A stretch of DNA of 24,369 nucleotides, taken from positions 1 through 24,369 of the IMG/VR virus record IMGVR_UViG_3300029319_000495; one strand, written 5' to 3'. The translations under genes were made by a program, and so were the position numbers. The notes under the pieces were generated by a model. The model was not told where the DNA came from and made no database searches. It was given only the letters and a program-made list of their open reading frames with translations. This DNA is from a virus. Of this stretch, positions 12,154 through 20,761 are shown piece after piece. How positions within the stretch are numbered: position 1 is the first letter of the stretch; each line of letters starts with the position of its first letter.

Positions 12154-12434
12154 TCGATAACGCCACGGCCCTTTAAAATATCTTTCTGTGTAACTTTACC
12201 ATCCCCTGTAAGGTCAGGAAATTTACCTCCTTTAGCCATTTTCATCATAGGCTGCTGCATGGCTTGATTTTGCATCATGTTTTGTTGTTGTTGTGTCGAT
12301 GTCATCATGCCACCCCCGTAAGCTTTCTTGCGGGGTTTCTTTTTAGCTGCTGTGCCGCCGTACATCATAGGTTTGTTTTTTGCTGCGCCACCATACATCA
12401 TACGTTTACGTGGGCCATTGTTATAAGTCTTCAT
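12150..12434 (-). CDS. Met/Gly/Lys-rich protein with EF-hand-like loop
   Basis: The ATG at 12434 has AGGAGA upstream and lies one base after the stop of the 1616-residue gene. The 94-residue product has low-complexity blocks: MMYGG twice plus AYGGG, Lys/Arg runs, and a Gln/Met stretch. Its C-terminal KGGKFPDLTGDGKVTQKD segment contains a good 12-residue calcium-loop pattern from D74 to D85 (D, T, D, K, T and D at positions 1, 3, 5, 7, 9 and 12). I recall the phrase FPDLTGDGKVT-x-x-D-I/V-LKGRG-V as recurrent in marine phage structural-region proteins. It is likely a small virion or assembly protein, possibly calcium-binding; function is unknown. Confidence 0.7.
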   Translation of the reverse strand: MKTYNNGPRKRMMYGGAAKNKPMMYGGTAAKKKPRKKAYGGGMMTSTQQQQNMMQNQAMQQPMMKMAKGGKFPDLTGDGKVTQKDILKGRGVID

Positions 12435-12435
12435 T

Positions 12436-15400
12436 TTAAGTTTCTCCTGCTGCAATTTTTCTAAGCCGTTCTTCTTCCGCTTCTCTTTGAGGAATCGCAA
12501 CTTCTTCCTCTACAAGTTCTGCCTGTGGCTTAGATACTTCTTCCCCAAGCAGTTGATTTAAGGTAGGCATCTCGCCGCCGCTGCGAATGATATCAGTAAC
12601 GAGGTAGTTTTCTATTCTTTTACCTAATAATTTCATATCTGCGCGAGACACAGGCTTGGGACTATTGAGCATCTCCCCAATTATTCTAGCTGCAACCTTA
12701 TCCCCTAAAGCTAATCCAATTAAAGTCTGTTGTTTTATCATAAGGGCACGAGCAGTAACTTCAGTGCCTACATATATAGGACTAACCATTCCACGTGCTA
12801 AGTTAAACACTCTAGAAAACTGACTTTCTATGGACATACCCCGTAGATCTGGGTCACTTCTAAAGCCTAGATTATTACCTATTGCTACATCTGCCCAGTC
12901 TGCAATATTCTTCATAAACTCGTAGTGTTCTTCTCCAAGAACAGCCCTCATTACAGGGGCATTCTTTTTGCCATATACATAGTCTATCAATACGCTGGCA
13001 TCTTGGACAACTTGAGTGACATCACTTGCGACTAACTCTGTTTTCTTTCCTGCTTTGGCATCGATACCACGAAGGTACATATACTTTAGTCCTGCCCTAA
13101 CTTCATCCTCATCCATGCCTTGACTGACAAATTTACCTATGTGTCTTTCAATACTTTCAGGAGTAGCGTTTTCAAACACCATATCAAAATACACGGAGGG
13201 CTTTGCCATGACGCCTTCAAAAGTTTCCATCTCTCTTAGGGTCTTGTTTAACTTATCTACATCCTGTTCTGCAGCCTTTCTTAGTGTCCCCTCGTTGCCT
13301 TTTATTCTTTCTACGACATCTTGATACTGCTGTCGGGTATTTGCATCGGTTCGTAAGAGATCGTCAAGTTTGATAGAAAAATGCTCTATCTCTGCGCGAA
13401 CAAGGTTTTTTCTACTAGGATTTCCATCTACGTTAGTCACTGGTATTGATAGTATTTTTTCTAGTTCAGTTACTCTTTTTGCCCTGCTTGTATCATAATC
13501 TGCACTCTGTTTTAATCGTTTCAATGCCCCTCTACGTGCCTTATCAGGGGCTTGTCCTGCTAATTGTTGTGCAACTTCCGTGGTGGCTTGCAATGTAGTT
13601 TGATAGGCTACGGCAACTTCTTTACCTATTAGAGTTTCTAACAAAGTGCCCACAGCGTCAGCAACCACTCTTTGCTTTCTATCGGTAAGATCAAAGCCAT
13701 ACCCCGGTGTGCCTCTGTTGTCAGTTATCATTCCTGCACCATAAAACATCATCAGTCTATTTTTTTCTACTTCTATCTGACCAAACAACTCTTCTTGCTT
13801 GTTCAAATCTGTTTCTTGAACAACTTTTCTCGCTAAAGTCGCTATATTTGTAAATGGTGCTAAAGGTTTGTTTCTGTCTATAGGATAATAATGCAGACCT
13901 TCTTTTCTATCTACAACATCAAAATCTATGTTTTCTTTTGTTCTATCTCTCCCTCTTATCACGTCCCCTGCGTATCTATTTTTATCCGTCTGCAAACCTA
14001 TGAGTTTTTTATGTGTGTCTCTTGCTTGTTCAATCAGAGGCAACAAGCCCTCATCTGTATCTCTATAGGCTTGATTAACAACTTCTGCAAATGATGGATC
14101 TAAATTGAGAGGGCTATCCTCTTTTACTTTTGCCTGTGCGTCCCTGAAAGACCTGTAGATCGCTTCTGTTTCTTCTACAGACGCTTTAAAGTATTTTAAC
14201 TCAGCTACGTTTTCTCCACTGTGTTCTGCCATCATAAGTGCAAGTTTAGTGTAGTTACGTTCTACGTTTCCATTCTTATCTTTATTCAATCTAACTTTCA
14301 AATTAGGAATAGCACTGTATATATCAAACAATCTGTCTATATCTTCAGAGTTTGGCATAGTATCGATTATGCCTCTCCTAGCTGCAGATTCAAATGCAAA
14401 TCGTGCATCCCTGCCTACACCTGATGCAAAGAAGCTAGACCCTCCCTTAAAAAAGTAAGAGAAAGGTTTATCGGCATATTCGTCGGTGAGGTTCATAAGT
14501 TTGGTAGCTACCGGAGCTAAGTCTATTGTTACGGCTTCTTCGGCACCTTCTGGAATATACTCATTTGCAGTGCGATAGGCAGCACTGACTCTTTGTCGTC
14601 TAGCTCCATACGAGATATCGAATATACGATCAGCGATTATGTTTGCCTCTTGATTTACTTGGCTTTCTGTTAATTGTCTAGAAAATTTACTTAGGGCACG
14701 AGAGTCTCTTCTTGCTGAATCAAGAATTTTTACAGCAGTGTCCTCTACTAGCCGTGCTTGCTCTATAGGCTCACGTATTTTTTCTTCGGATAGAAATGTT
14801 TTAAATCTTACTATTCTCTCTAGGGTTCTTTCATCTACAAAATCAAGATCGTTTGCGTAATCATCTATGATAGTCATCATTTCTTGTTTTTTAAGATTAA
14901 GCTTTATCATTCCTTCATCTGAAACTTGTCCTAGCTGCACAAGCATCTGTTGCAACGGCTCGTTGCTATCCAAATCTACTCCTGACTTTTCTAGAATACT
15001 AGCACTCAAAGTACGAAGAAGGGTGTCCATACCTTTATAATTAGCTTCTTCTGCTGCAAGAGCAGCCATTACCTCGTCGAGTTTACCTGCATCTCTTAAA
15101 TCTTGTTTAGATATTCTTCCTCCGCTACGTGCTTGTACTGCAATAAATGGGGCTAATCCTGTGGCATGAGCCAAAGAAAGATGAAGAGTTCCCATATTGT
15201 CAGCAATCTCTTGTTCAGTGAAAGCTAGATTTCCATCTGGAGCTTTGATGCCCCTCATAAAAGTTTCGATAGATTTCATAGTATTGTTGTACCGTTGCAA
15301 ACCTTCATGCACACGCACTTGAAACTCAGGCTTCAAAGATTGGTATATCTTTGACATGGTTTGATAGGCTTCTATAGATTTTTCTGTGACGGCAACTCCG

Positions 15401-17286
15401 TTAGCTTCCATAGCTGCACGAATAGACGACTCTTCTCCCTTTGCCAACATGCCGGGAGTTATAAATGGAATAAAGGTAGCGTGTTCTAGAGTTGTGGCAA
15501 AATCTGTAACACCTCCCAGCGTAGCTCTATCTAAGGCTTTCATACCTAGCATTGTTGTAGCTCGTGTTACTCCCGGAGCGAGTATAGGAGCAGTCAGCAT
15601 AGCTAAGATTTCTGCTACATCATTATCCATGCCTATCTTTTCCCAGCTAAGAATAGCGGGAGCATATCCCACAGCAGCGGAAATCATAATATCATCCGCA
15701 AGAAGTGATCGTTGATAGGGGTTGTTAAAGTTAGCAAAAATGCCTGTAGAACCGCCCGACTTTGCTTTGTAGGTATTGAATCCTTGCTTAAAGACTTTTA
15801 GATCCGCCCTTGCATTTTCTACTGCTTGAGGAGTGCTGTTTTTATCTTTTATAATTTTCTCAGCATCATCAATTTGTTTTTCATACATGGAGAGTGTGTC
15901 GAAGTGTTTATTCATTGTGGTGCCACGATGTATAGTTCCTTTTGAAACATACGTCGCACCTAATGTAGCACCTCCTAAAGCTAGTTGAACAAACTTATTT
16001 TGTGCTAGACGTGCCGCACCTGTCTGGCTGTTTTTCTTTATATCTTTATATACTTCAAAATCATCCATTTGAGAGTAACGAGTTGGATCATCTTTTCTAG
16101 CTTTATTTATCTTTCCAGCAATCGCTGTTCCCTTCGCTACACTCATGGCAGTTAGGCCCAACGTAAACGGTGCTTGCGTACCTCCAAACAGTATAGCTTT
16201 GTCACTAGATGATAGTTCTTGATATGCCGCGTCAATCAAATCGCTAACTAGTTCGGGAGGTAAAGGTCTATCTTTGTATTGAACGCTACCATCCTCATTT
16301 AAGACTTCCACAAGGTAGCCCTTCCCGTCCCTTCTATTCTCATCGAACTCTGGATCACCGGGTAACATGGCCTTATACACAGGATCTTGATGTAATTTCT
16401 TCCATTCATCAGCCCCATGTTTTTCTATAAATTTGTTTTTATACCAGCGATTAAAAGTCTTATTTGCAGAATCAAATATCTCTGATTTATTTAACAAGTC
16501 TTCATAAGGCTGTATAAATTCACCAAAGCCTTGCATGTTGCTTCCAAAACTTTCTACAAATTTTTCTTTATAACCTTTGTCCATTCCATTGGGTTCATCT
16601 TCAGCAAATTGTGCTGCTGTACCCGCCCACAATGCGTTTCCTATCATAGCAAAAAACGTGGGTAGTCTAGCAAAATCACCGGGTATAGCTTTGAACGCTC
16701 TGTTTGCTTCATCTACTAAATCGCCTGTGCTAAAAGACTCTAGTATAATTTCCTGTCCTTTGAACGGTACTTGAGAACTTTTTTCATCTAGCATTTTTGC
16801 TACATTTTGTCTGTTTCTTACCACCTCCATAACAATATCTTGTTGATCTTGAGGCAAGTTTTTAACGATCTGAGGTAGACGCACCTTCTCAAAATTAGGG
16901 CCAGACATAGGTACGGCTAACTTAAAAGGATCTTGTTGAGGCACTTGTTGATTTAATTTAAATCTGCCAAGTAGTTCTGCTTGTTTAGCCTTATTGTCTC
17001 TTATTAATTTTAAGGTATCCGGTGTTAAAATAAAGTCGCCAAGTTTCTTTACACCAAACTGATCTAGTTCAGCTTGAGTGGTGCTATTCATCATAGCGCG
17101 AAATGTGCTTTCCATTTCCGCGTCCGTTTTTGGGGCAAGTTGCCCCCGCTGTCTTGCTAGATCCTCTGCAGCAATCTTTGATAAGTCTACAGTAGCAACA
17201 GACGGGTCTACACCTGCAGACAACCTTTTTGGTATAGCCTGTAGCTTCTTATCAAAACCGTACATAGTATTTTGCTGTTCAGCCAT
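12436..17286 (-). CDS. very large putative internal virion (DNA ejection) protein, 1616 aa
   Basis: This is the largest gene in the window. The ATG at 17286 follows AGGAAG. The protein is mostly charged and helical with long predicted coiled regions. Some hydrophobic patches (PFTLGLTAMSVAKG, LALGGATLGATY, ISAAVGYAPAILSW, ATFIPFITPGMLA) lie in the first 700 residues and could insert into membranes. Size, position beside other large virion proteins, and lack of an enzyme signature fit the giant core/ejection proteins of podoviruses, functionally like T7 gp16, which form a channel across the cell envelope. I see no transglycosylase motif, so a murein-cutting role is not supported. The stop lies next to the 94-residue gene. 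Function is inferred from context. Confidence 0.72.
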   Translation of the reverse strand: MAEQQNTMYGFDKKLQAIPKRLSAGVDPSVATVDLSKIAAEDLARQRGQLAPKTDAEMESTFRAMMNSTTQAELDQFGVKKLGDFILTPDTLKLIRDNKAKQAELLGRFKLNQQVPQQDPFKLAVPMSGPNFEKVRLPQIVKNLPQDQQDIVMEVVRNRQNVAKMLDEKSSQVPFKGQEIILESFSTGDLVDEANRAFKAIPGDFARLPTFFAMIGNALWAGTAAQFAEDEPNGMDKGYKEKFVESFGSNMQGFGEFIQPYEDLLNKSEIFDSANKTFNRWYKNKFIEKHGADEWKKLHQDPVYKAMLPGDPEFDENRRDGKGYLVEVLNEDGSVQYKDRPLPPELVSDLIDAAYQELSSSDKAILFGGTQAPFTLGLTAMSVAKGTAIAGKINKARKDDPTRYSQMDDFEVYKDIKKNSQTGAARLAQNKFVQLALGGATLGATYVSKGTIHRGTTMNKHFDTLSMYEKQIDDAEKIIKDKNSTPQAVENARADLKVFKQGFNTYKAKSGGSTGIFANFNNPYQRSLLADDIMISAAVGYAPAILSWEKIGMDNDVAEILAMLTAPILAPGVTRATTMLGMKALDRATLGGVTDFATTLEHATFIPFITPGMLAKGEESSIRAAMEANGVAVTEKSIEAYQTMSKIYQSLKPEFQVRVHEGLQRYNNTMKSIETFMRGIKAPDGNLAFTEQEIADNMGTLHLSLAHATGLAPFIAVQARSGGRISKQDLRDAGKLDEVMAALAAEEANYKGMDTLLRTLSASILEKSGVDLDSNEPLQQMLVQLGQVSDEGMIKLNLKKQEMMTIIDDYANDLDFVDERTLERIVRFKTFLSEEKIREPIEQARLVEDTAVKILDSARRDSRALSKFSRQLTESQVNQEANIIADRIFDISYGARRQRVSAAYRTANEYIPEGAEEAVTIDLAPVATKLMNLTDEYADKPFSYFFKGGSSFFASGVGRDARFAFESAARRGIIDTMPNSEDIDRLFDIYSAIPNLKVRLNKDKNGNVERNYTKLALMMAEHSGENVAELKYFKASVEETEAIYRSFRDAQAKVKEDSPLNLDPSFAEVVNQAYRDTDEGLLPLIEQARDTHKKLIGLQTDKNRYAGDVIRGRDRTKENIDFDVVDRKEGLHYYPIDRNKPLAPFTNIATLARKVVQETDLNKQEELFGQIEVEKNRLMMFYGAGMITDNRGTPGYGFDLTDRKQRVVADAVGTLLETLIGKEVAVAYQTTLQATTEVAQQLAGQAPDKARRGALKRLKQSADYDTSRAKRVTELEKILSIPVTNVDGNPSRKNLVRAEIEHFSIKLDDLLRTDANTRQQYQDVVERIKGNEGTLRKAAEQDVDKLNKTLREMETFEGVMAKPSVYFDMVFENATPESIERHIGKFVSQGMDEDEVRAGLKYMYLRGIDAKAGKKTELVASDVTQVVQDASVLIDYVYGKKNAPVMRAVLGEEHYEFMKNIADWADVAIGNNLGFRSDPDLRGMSIESQFSRVFNLARGMVSPIYVGTEVTARALMIKQQTLIGLALGDKVAARIIGEMLNSPKPVSRADMKLLGKRIENYLVTDIIRSGGEMPTLNQLLGEEVSKPQAELVEEEVAIPQREAEEERLRKIAAGET

Positions 17287-17300
17287 GCTTACTTCCTACC

Positions 17301-19706
17301 TTACATTACGGGCACTAGATATACTTTTCCGCCTATTTCTTGTCTCTTGTATTGAGTAGAGTCGTCATCATCTATGATGATATTACCGTTTGGTAGAGAT
17401 TTTGTTCGACCAAAATAATCTGATTCTAACATTTGTGGCTGCACTTCTTGTTGTGCTCGACCACCCCCCGGTTGATCAGGTTCTAATTCTAGAAGAGGTT
17501 CGGTCCTAGCTTGTCCGCTAAAATCTCCGGACGTAATATCGTCAACATTCGGTGAAGGCGCAGTCTGTTGATTTTGTTGAGGCGCAGTCTGTTGATTTTG
17601 TTGAGGCGCAGTCTGTTGATTTTGTTGAGGCGTAATCTTTTTAGGAGGTTCAACCTGTACAGTCGAAGGTGTAGTATACGAACCAGCCTCTTCCGAATCG
17701 ACTACTGTTACAGTGCCGTCGGAATCGACTTTATAGTATACAGGGTTACCATCGCCATCTATTCTCATAATGTATGTATCTTCAGTTTCCGGATTAAATC
17801 CGACAGCCGCTGCACCTGTCGTTGTAGTGATTAAACCGTTTTCATCCCTAGATACTATTAAATCCTCTGCTGTTGGTAACACAGGCGCAGCATCTTGTGG
17901 TTGTATTTCTGTTTCGGGTTGTAGAGTTTGATTATAAGAGCGAACAACTGCATCTCGTACCTGCAAAGCTCTTATGCGTTCTTGAAGTTCTACGTCAAAT
18001 CCTCTTTGCCCCTTAGAAAGTATAAGCATGTTTAAATTTGATAAATTTTCTCTTTGAAATCTTATAGTGTCTCTAACTATATCGATAGAACGAACTTCTC
18101 CTACTTTAGTCCCTGCTCCACCCGTCAATTTTTGGAGGTTACGTTGTAAGTCTCCATCAGATAATCTACCTGATGAGTCTTCAGCACGAGCCATGTCGGC
18201 TGCAATGATAAAAGCTAGAGTGTCTCTCTTTGCTCTCTCTCCGGTGCCGCTTGCTCTTAAAGCCTCAAGTCGTGCCTGTATGATTGCTTTTTCATCTTGT
18301 TCGTCGGGACCAAAACTTCCTAAAATATCCATAAGTTGTTCAACTTGACCTGATGGCCCAAAGAATCCTTCGATAAGATTAACGGCACTATCCAAAAGAG
18401 TTCCTTTTACAGTGCTGATTTTTGTTCCCACTATTGTGGCATATATGGCAAGTTTTTTATCTGCAGACTCCGCTGCTTGTAATCTTCTTTGAAACCCTTC
18501 AAAAGAACTTCCATACACTGCCTTGAACGCTTCTTCTTTATTTTTTCCAACCCTAAACATGTCCGGATTTTTTACATTTACGGCAAGCAAGTTTCGTTCA
18601 TTCTCAGACAAAATAGAACCAGTCAAACCCTCAATTAAAAGAATTTGTTGTTTACCATCTACTACATTTTGTTCTAAATATTCTCCTACCTTTACAGCGT
18701 TATTTGTGAAGTCTATTGCCATAGATCCCTTTGTTGAACCCTGTCTGGTAATATCGTACAGATTTGCAAGGTGTCCCACAGCATCTAAAAATTGTTCCCT
18801 GTTTTCATGTTTTTGAGATAGATTGTACATAAACAGATTTGTTGACACCCCTTGCGACTGAGCAAGATCGTCTACAACTTTTAAGTCAATATCTCGTTTT
18901 ATAAAGGTGTCCTTGTACAAAATTCCATACTTACCTTTAAATTCTTCTTTCGTCAGCATGTCAAACATCGAGCCTGCACTCCCGACACGTGGAGAAACCA
19001 AAAGCATTTCTGATGCCTTTACGTCATTATCAGCTACTGATTCTAACACGTTTCCAATAAGCAAATCTTGTTCTCTATCTGTATTTAAACCTAGATAATT
19101 AGAAAGATATTCGTAGTTTCTAATTGCATTCAAATCGATTGCAAGAGGATCTCCCTGTTCCGGTCCTTTTTGTAGGGAGCGTATGAGATTACCTGCGTTA
19201 GTTTTAACAAGCTTTTTAAGTTCTGTGTAGTTACCTGAAGTGGGATCAAATTCCTTTTCAAACGCTGCCTTTTTTTCTTCTGTGTTTATTTGATCCGCTA
19301 TAGCATCGAAGAATATCGTAGCTTTAGCTGATGGATCATCCTGCTGTTTAAAGTATAGTTTCGGAACAGGCAAAAGATACGTGCCTATATTGAGATGATT
19401 TGTGTCACCAATTTCGTTGATTAGTCCCTGTACTTTTGACACATCTATATCTATGTCGTCTGTCTTTGTGCCCCAGATATCTATAGGTTTTCTATTTTTT
19501 GCTTCTGTTCGAGCGGATGCTATCAGTTCAGTAAGTTTATTGCCAGCAGCGGCATTGTAGTCTTCTCCACCCTCAAGCTGTGCCTTGAGAAGCATATCCT
19601 CTACGGCGTCAATGCGCTGATCTTCACCTAATCTTTTTGCTTCTTCTTTTGCTATATTGTTTTGGAAGCCTTGAACAAGACCCATAGCCAGTGATACGCC
19701 TATCAT
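17301..19706 (-). CDS. large putative internal virion protein, 801 aa
   Basis: The ATG at 19706 follows GAGGCGTAAA, one base after the previous stop. The N-terminus has a short hydrophobic stretch (MIGVSLAMGLVQGF), then a long acidic helical region up to about residue 600. From about residue 600 the protein changes to a low-complexity Pro/Gln/Asn/Thr-rich part holding three identical eight-residue units (APQQNQQT register), followed by an acidic Gly/Gln tail. A short region with MRIDGDGNPVYYKVDSDG may bind ions. With the 1616-residue protein it probably makes the internal core ejected ahead of the DNA, analogous to T7 gp14-gp16; that is inferred from context. No enzymatic motif is seen. Confidence 0.68.
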   Translation of the reverse strand: MIGVSLAMGLVQGFQNNIAKEEAKRLGEDQRIDAVEDMLLKAQLEGGEDYNAAAGNKLTELIASARTEAKNRKPIDIWGTKTDDIDIDVSKVQGLINEIGDTNHLNIGTYLLPVPKLYFKQQDDPSAKATIFFDAIADQINTEEKKAAFEKEFDPTSGNYTELKKLVKTNAGNLIRSLQKGPEQGDPLAIDLNAIRNYEYLSNYLGLNTDREQDLLIGNVLESVADNDVKASEMLLVSPRVGSAGSMFDMLTKEEFKGKYGILYKDTFIKRDIDLKVVDDLAQSQGVSTNLFMYNLSQKHENREQFLDAVGHLANLYDITRQGSTKGSMAIDFTNNAVKVGEYLEQNVVDGKQQILLIEGLTGSILSENERNLLAVNVKNPDMFRVGKNKEEAFKAVYGSSFEGFQRRLQAAESADKKLAIYATIVGTKISTVKGTLLDSAVNLIEGFFGPSGQVEQLMDILGSFGPDEQDEKAIIQARLEALRASGTGERAKRDTLAFIIAADMARAEDSSGRLSDGDLQRNLQKLTGGAGTKVGEVRSIDIVRDTIRFQRENLSNLNMLILSKGQRGFDVELQERIRALQVRDAVVRSYNQTLQPETEIQPQDAAPVLPTAEDLIVSRDENGLITTTTGAAAVGFNPETEDTYIMRIDGDGNPVYYKVDSDGTVTVVDSEEAGSYTTPSTVQVEPPKKITPQQNQQTAPQQNQQTAPQQNQQTAPSPNVDDITSGDFSGQARTEPLLELEPDQPGGGRAQQEVQPQMLESDYFGRTKSLPNGNIIIDDDDSTQYKRQEIGGKVYLVPVM
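17557..17628 (-). repeat. three perfect 24-bp tandem repeats in the 801-aa gene
   Basis: Three head-to-tail identical 24-base units lie at 17557-17580, 17581-17604 and 17605-17628. They encode TAPQQNQQ three times in frame, and a degenerate partial unit (TPQQNQQ) precedes them in protein order. Perfect identity at DNA level suggests recent expansion by slippage or unequal recombination. The encoded stretch is likely a flexible linker near the C-terminus. Confidence 0.95.
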
Positions 19707-19707
19707 T

Positions 19708-20274
19708 TTACGCCTCTTCTTCTTCGGGTTTGTCTTGCATACTTAGAAAATTTTCTTGTTTTGGAGCTTTAGGAGCATACCCCCGACGAACATCTTCGTT
19801 AATCTTTTCTGAGATAAATTCGAACATAGCAGGGTTGTTGTCTTTCATCATCGTAAAGAATGTTCTTTCGTCCATAACACCTTCATCTAGGGTATCTTCA
19901 TTTTCAAAAAATCTGTATGGCGTGTTTGTTTCTTCCGCTATGTTTGCCATATACATGGCTAGTGGGCCTTTGATAAGAAGACCAACATCAGGGCTAAATG
20001 TGCCATTTTGAAATTGTTGAAATATGTAGCCCTCTACCAACGCTTCGATAGATGCTCCCACAGTAAGAAGTTTTAATAGTTCCTTCTTTGTCTTTTTTAC
20101 TTCTAAAGTAGCTATAGCTTGTTCCATAGCTTGTTCAGGATCTACTATTTGCGGAGGTTGTCCCCACGGCCACCGTTCGTTGTCAAGAGTCAAACCGTAA
20201 CCTGCAGGAGCCATAGAAAATTCATCTTTGGCTGCTATGCTACCTATCGGCGGGGCATTTTCGTTGACAATCAT
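19708..20274 (-). CDS. putative virion structural protein (188 aa)
   Basis: The 188-residue protein begins MIVNENAPPIGSIAAKDEFS and continues with an aromatic-proline segment NERWPWGQPPQIVDPEQAM, two probable helices (KELLKLLTVGASIEALVEGY, GLLIKGPLAMYMANIAEET) and a Glu-rich tail. Its ribosome site is weak, being embedded in the end of the upstream gene (AATAGGGTAGTG). It is followed after one base by the 801-residue gene, so the two are probably co-translated. From its position among virion genes it is likely a head, tail or internal protein. I recall similar sequences in marine phage structural blocks but cannot name a role. Confidence 0.68.
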   Translation of the reverse strand: MIVNENAPPIGSIAAKDEFSMAPAGYGLTLDNERWPWGQPPQIVDPEQAMEQAIATLEVKKTKKELLKLLTVGASIEALVEGYIFQQFQNGTFSPDVGLLIKGPLAMYMANIAEETNTPYRFFENEDTLDEGVMDERTFFTMMKDNNPAMFEFISEKINEDVRRGYAPKAPKQENFLSMQDKPEEEEA

Positions 20275-20280
20275 ATTACA

Positions 20281-20757
20281 CTACCCTATTTCGGTTGTTT
20301 TAATTTTAATGTTGGTTCTGTCTCCCGCTAAATTAGGAGTGACCATATACTCTCGCAACATGCGTTGCACCTGTGAATTAGCTGCATTTTGAGCGAGGTT
20401 AGTAAAAGCTGTTTGAACTTGTGGCATGTTAAATACAGGGTTTGACATGGTTGTCATTTGAACTCCACGTGCAGGATTGCCACGAGTGAGTTGAGCTATT
20501 GATCTGTTTTGACGAGGAGTTGGAGCTTGAAACATAGGTGCCCTATTTCCTTGCGCATCTGTGGTAGAGTCTACGTATGCTTTTCCAGCGTCAACTAAAA
20601 CTTTACCAAAATCACTGCTTAAAAATCCTGTGCTTTTTTTTCTTTTTGCATATTCTTCTGGTCCCGCATAGGATTTAGATGTAGGCGCACCACCACCACC
20701 GCCAATAGTCCCTGCTAAAACAGGAAGAGCAATCGCAAGTATAGTTCCTAGATTCAT
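20281..20757 (-). CDS. putative virion protein with hydrophobic N-terminus (158 aa)
   Basis: This gene starts at an ATG with AGGGG eight bases upstream. The first 20 residues (MNLGTILAIALPVLAGTIGG) look like a membrane segment or uncleaved signal, followed by a Gly run. The rest is Gln/Asn/Pro/Arg-rich with several Met residues (QMTTMSNPVFNMPQVQ) and ends KIKTTEIG. Small hydrophobic-start proteins beside ejection proteins can be tail-tip or internal components that enter the envelope, like T7 gp14, but this is by analogy of position only. Gaps to both neighbours are 4-6 bases. Confidence 0.65.
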   Translation of the reverse strand: MNLGTILAIALPVLAGTIGGGGGAPTSKSYAGPEEYAKRKKSTGFLSSDFGKVLVDAGKAYVDSTTDAQGNRAPMFQAPTPRQNRSIAQLTRGNPARGVQMTTMSNPVFNMPQVQTAFTNLAQNAANSQVQRMLREYMVTPNLAGDRTNIKIKTTEIG

Positions 20758-20761
20758 TTAA

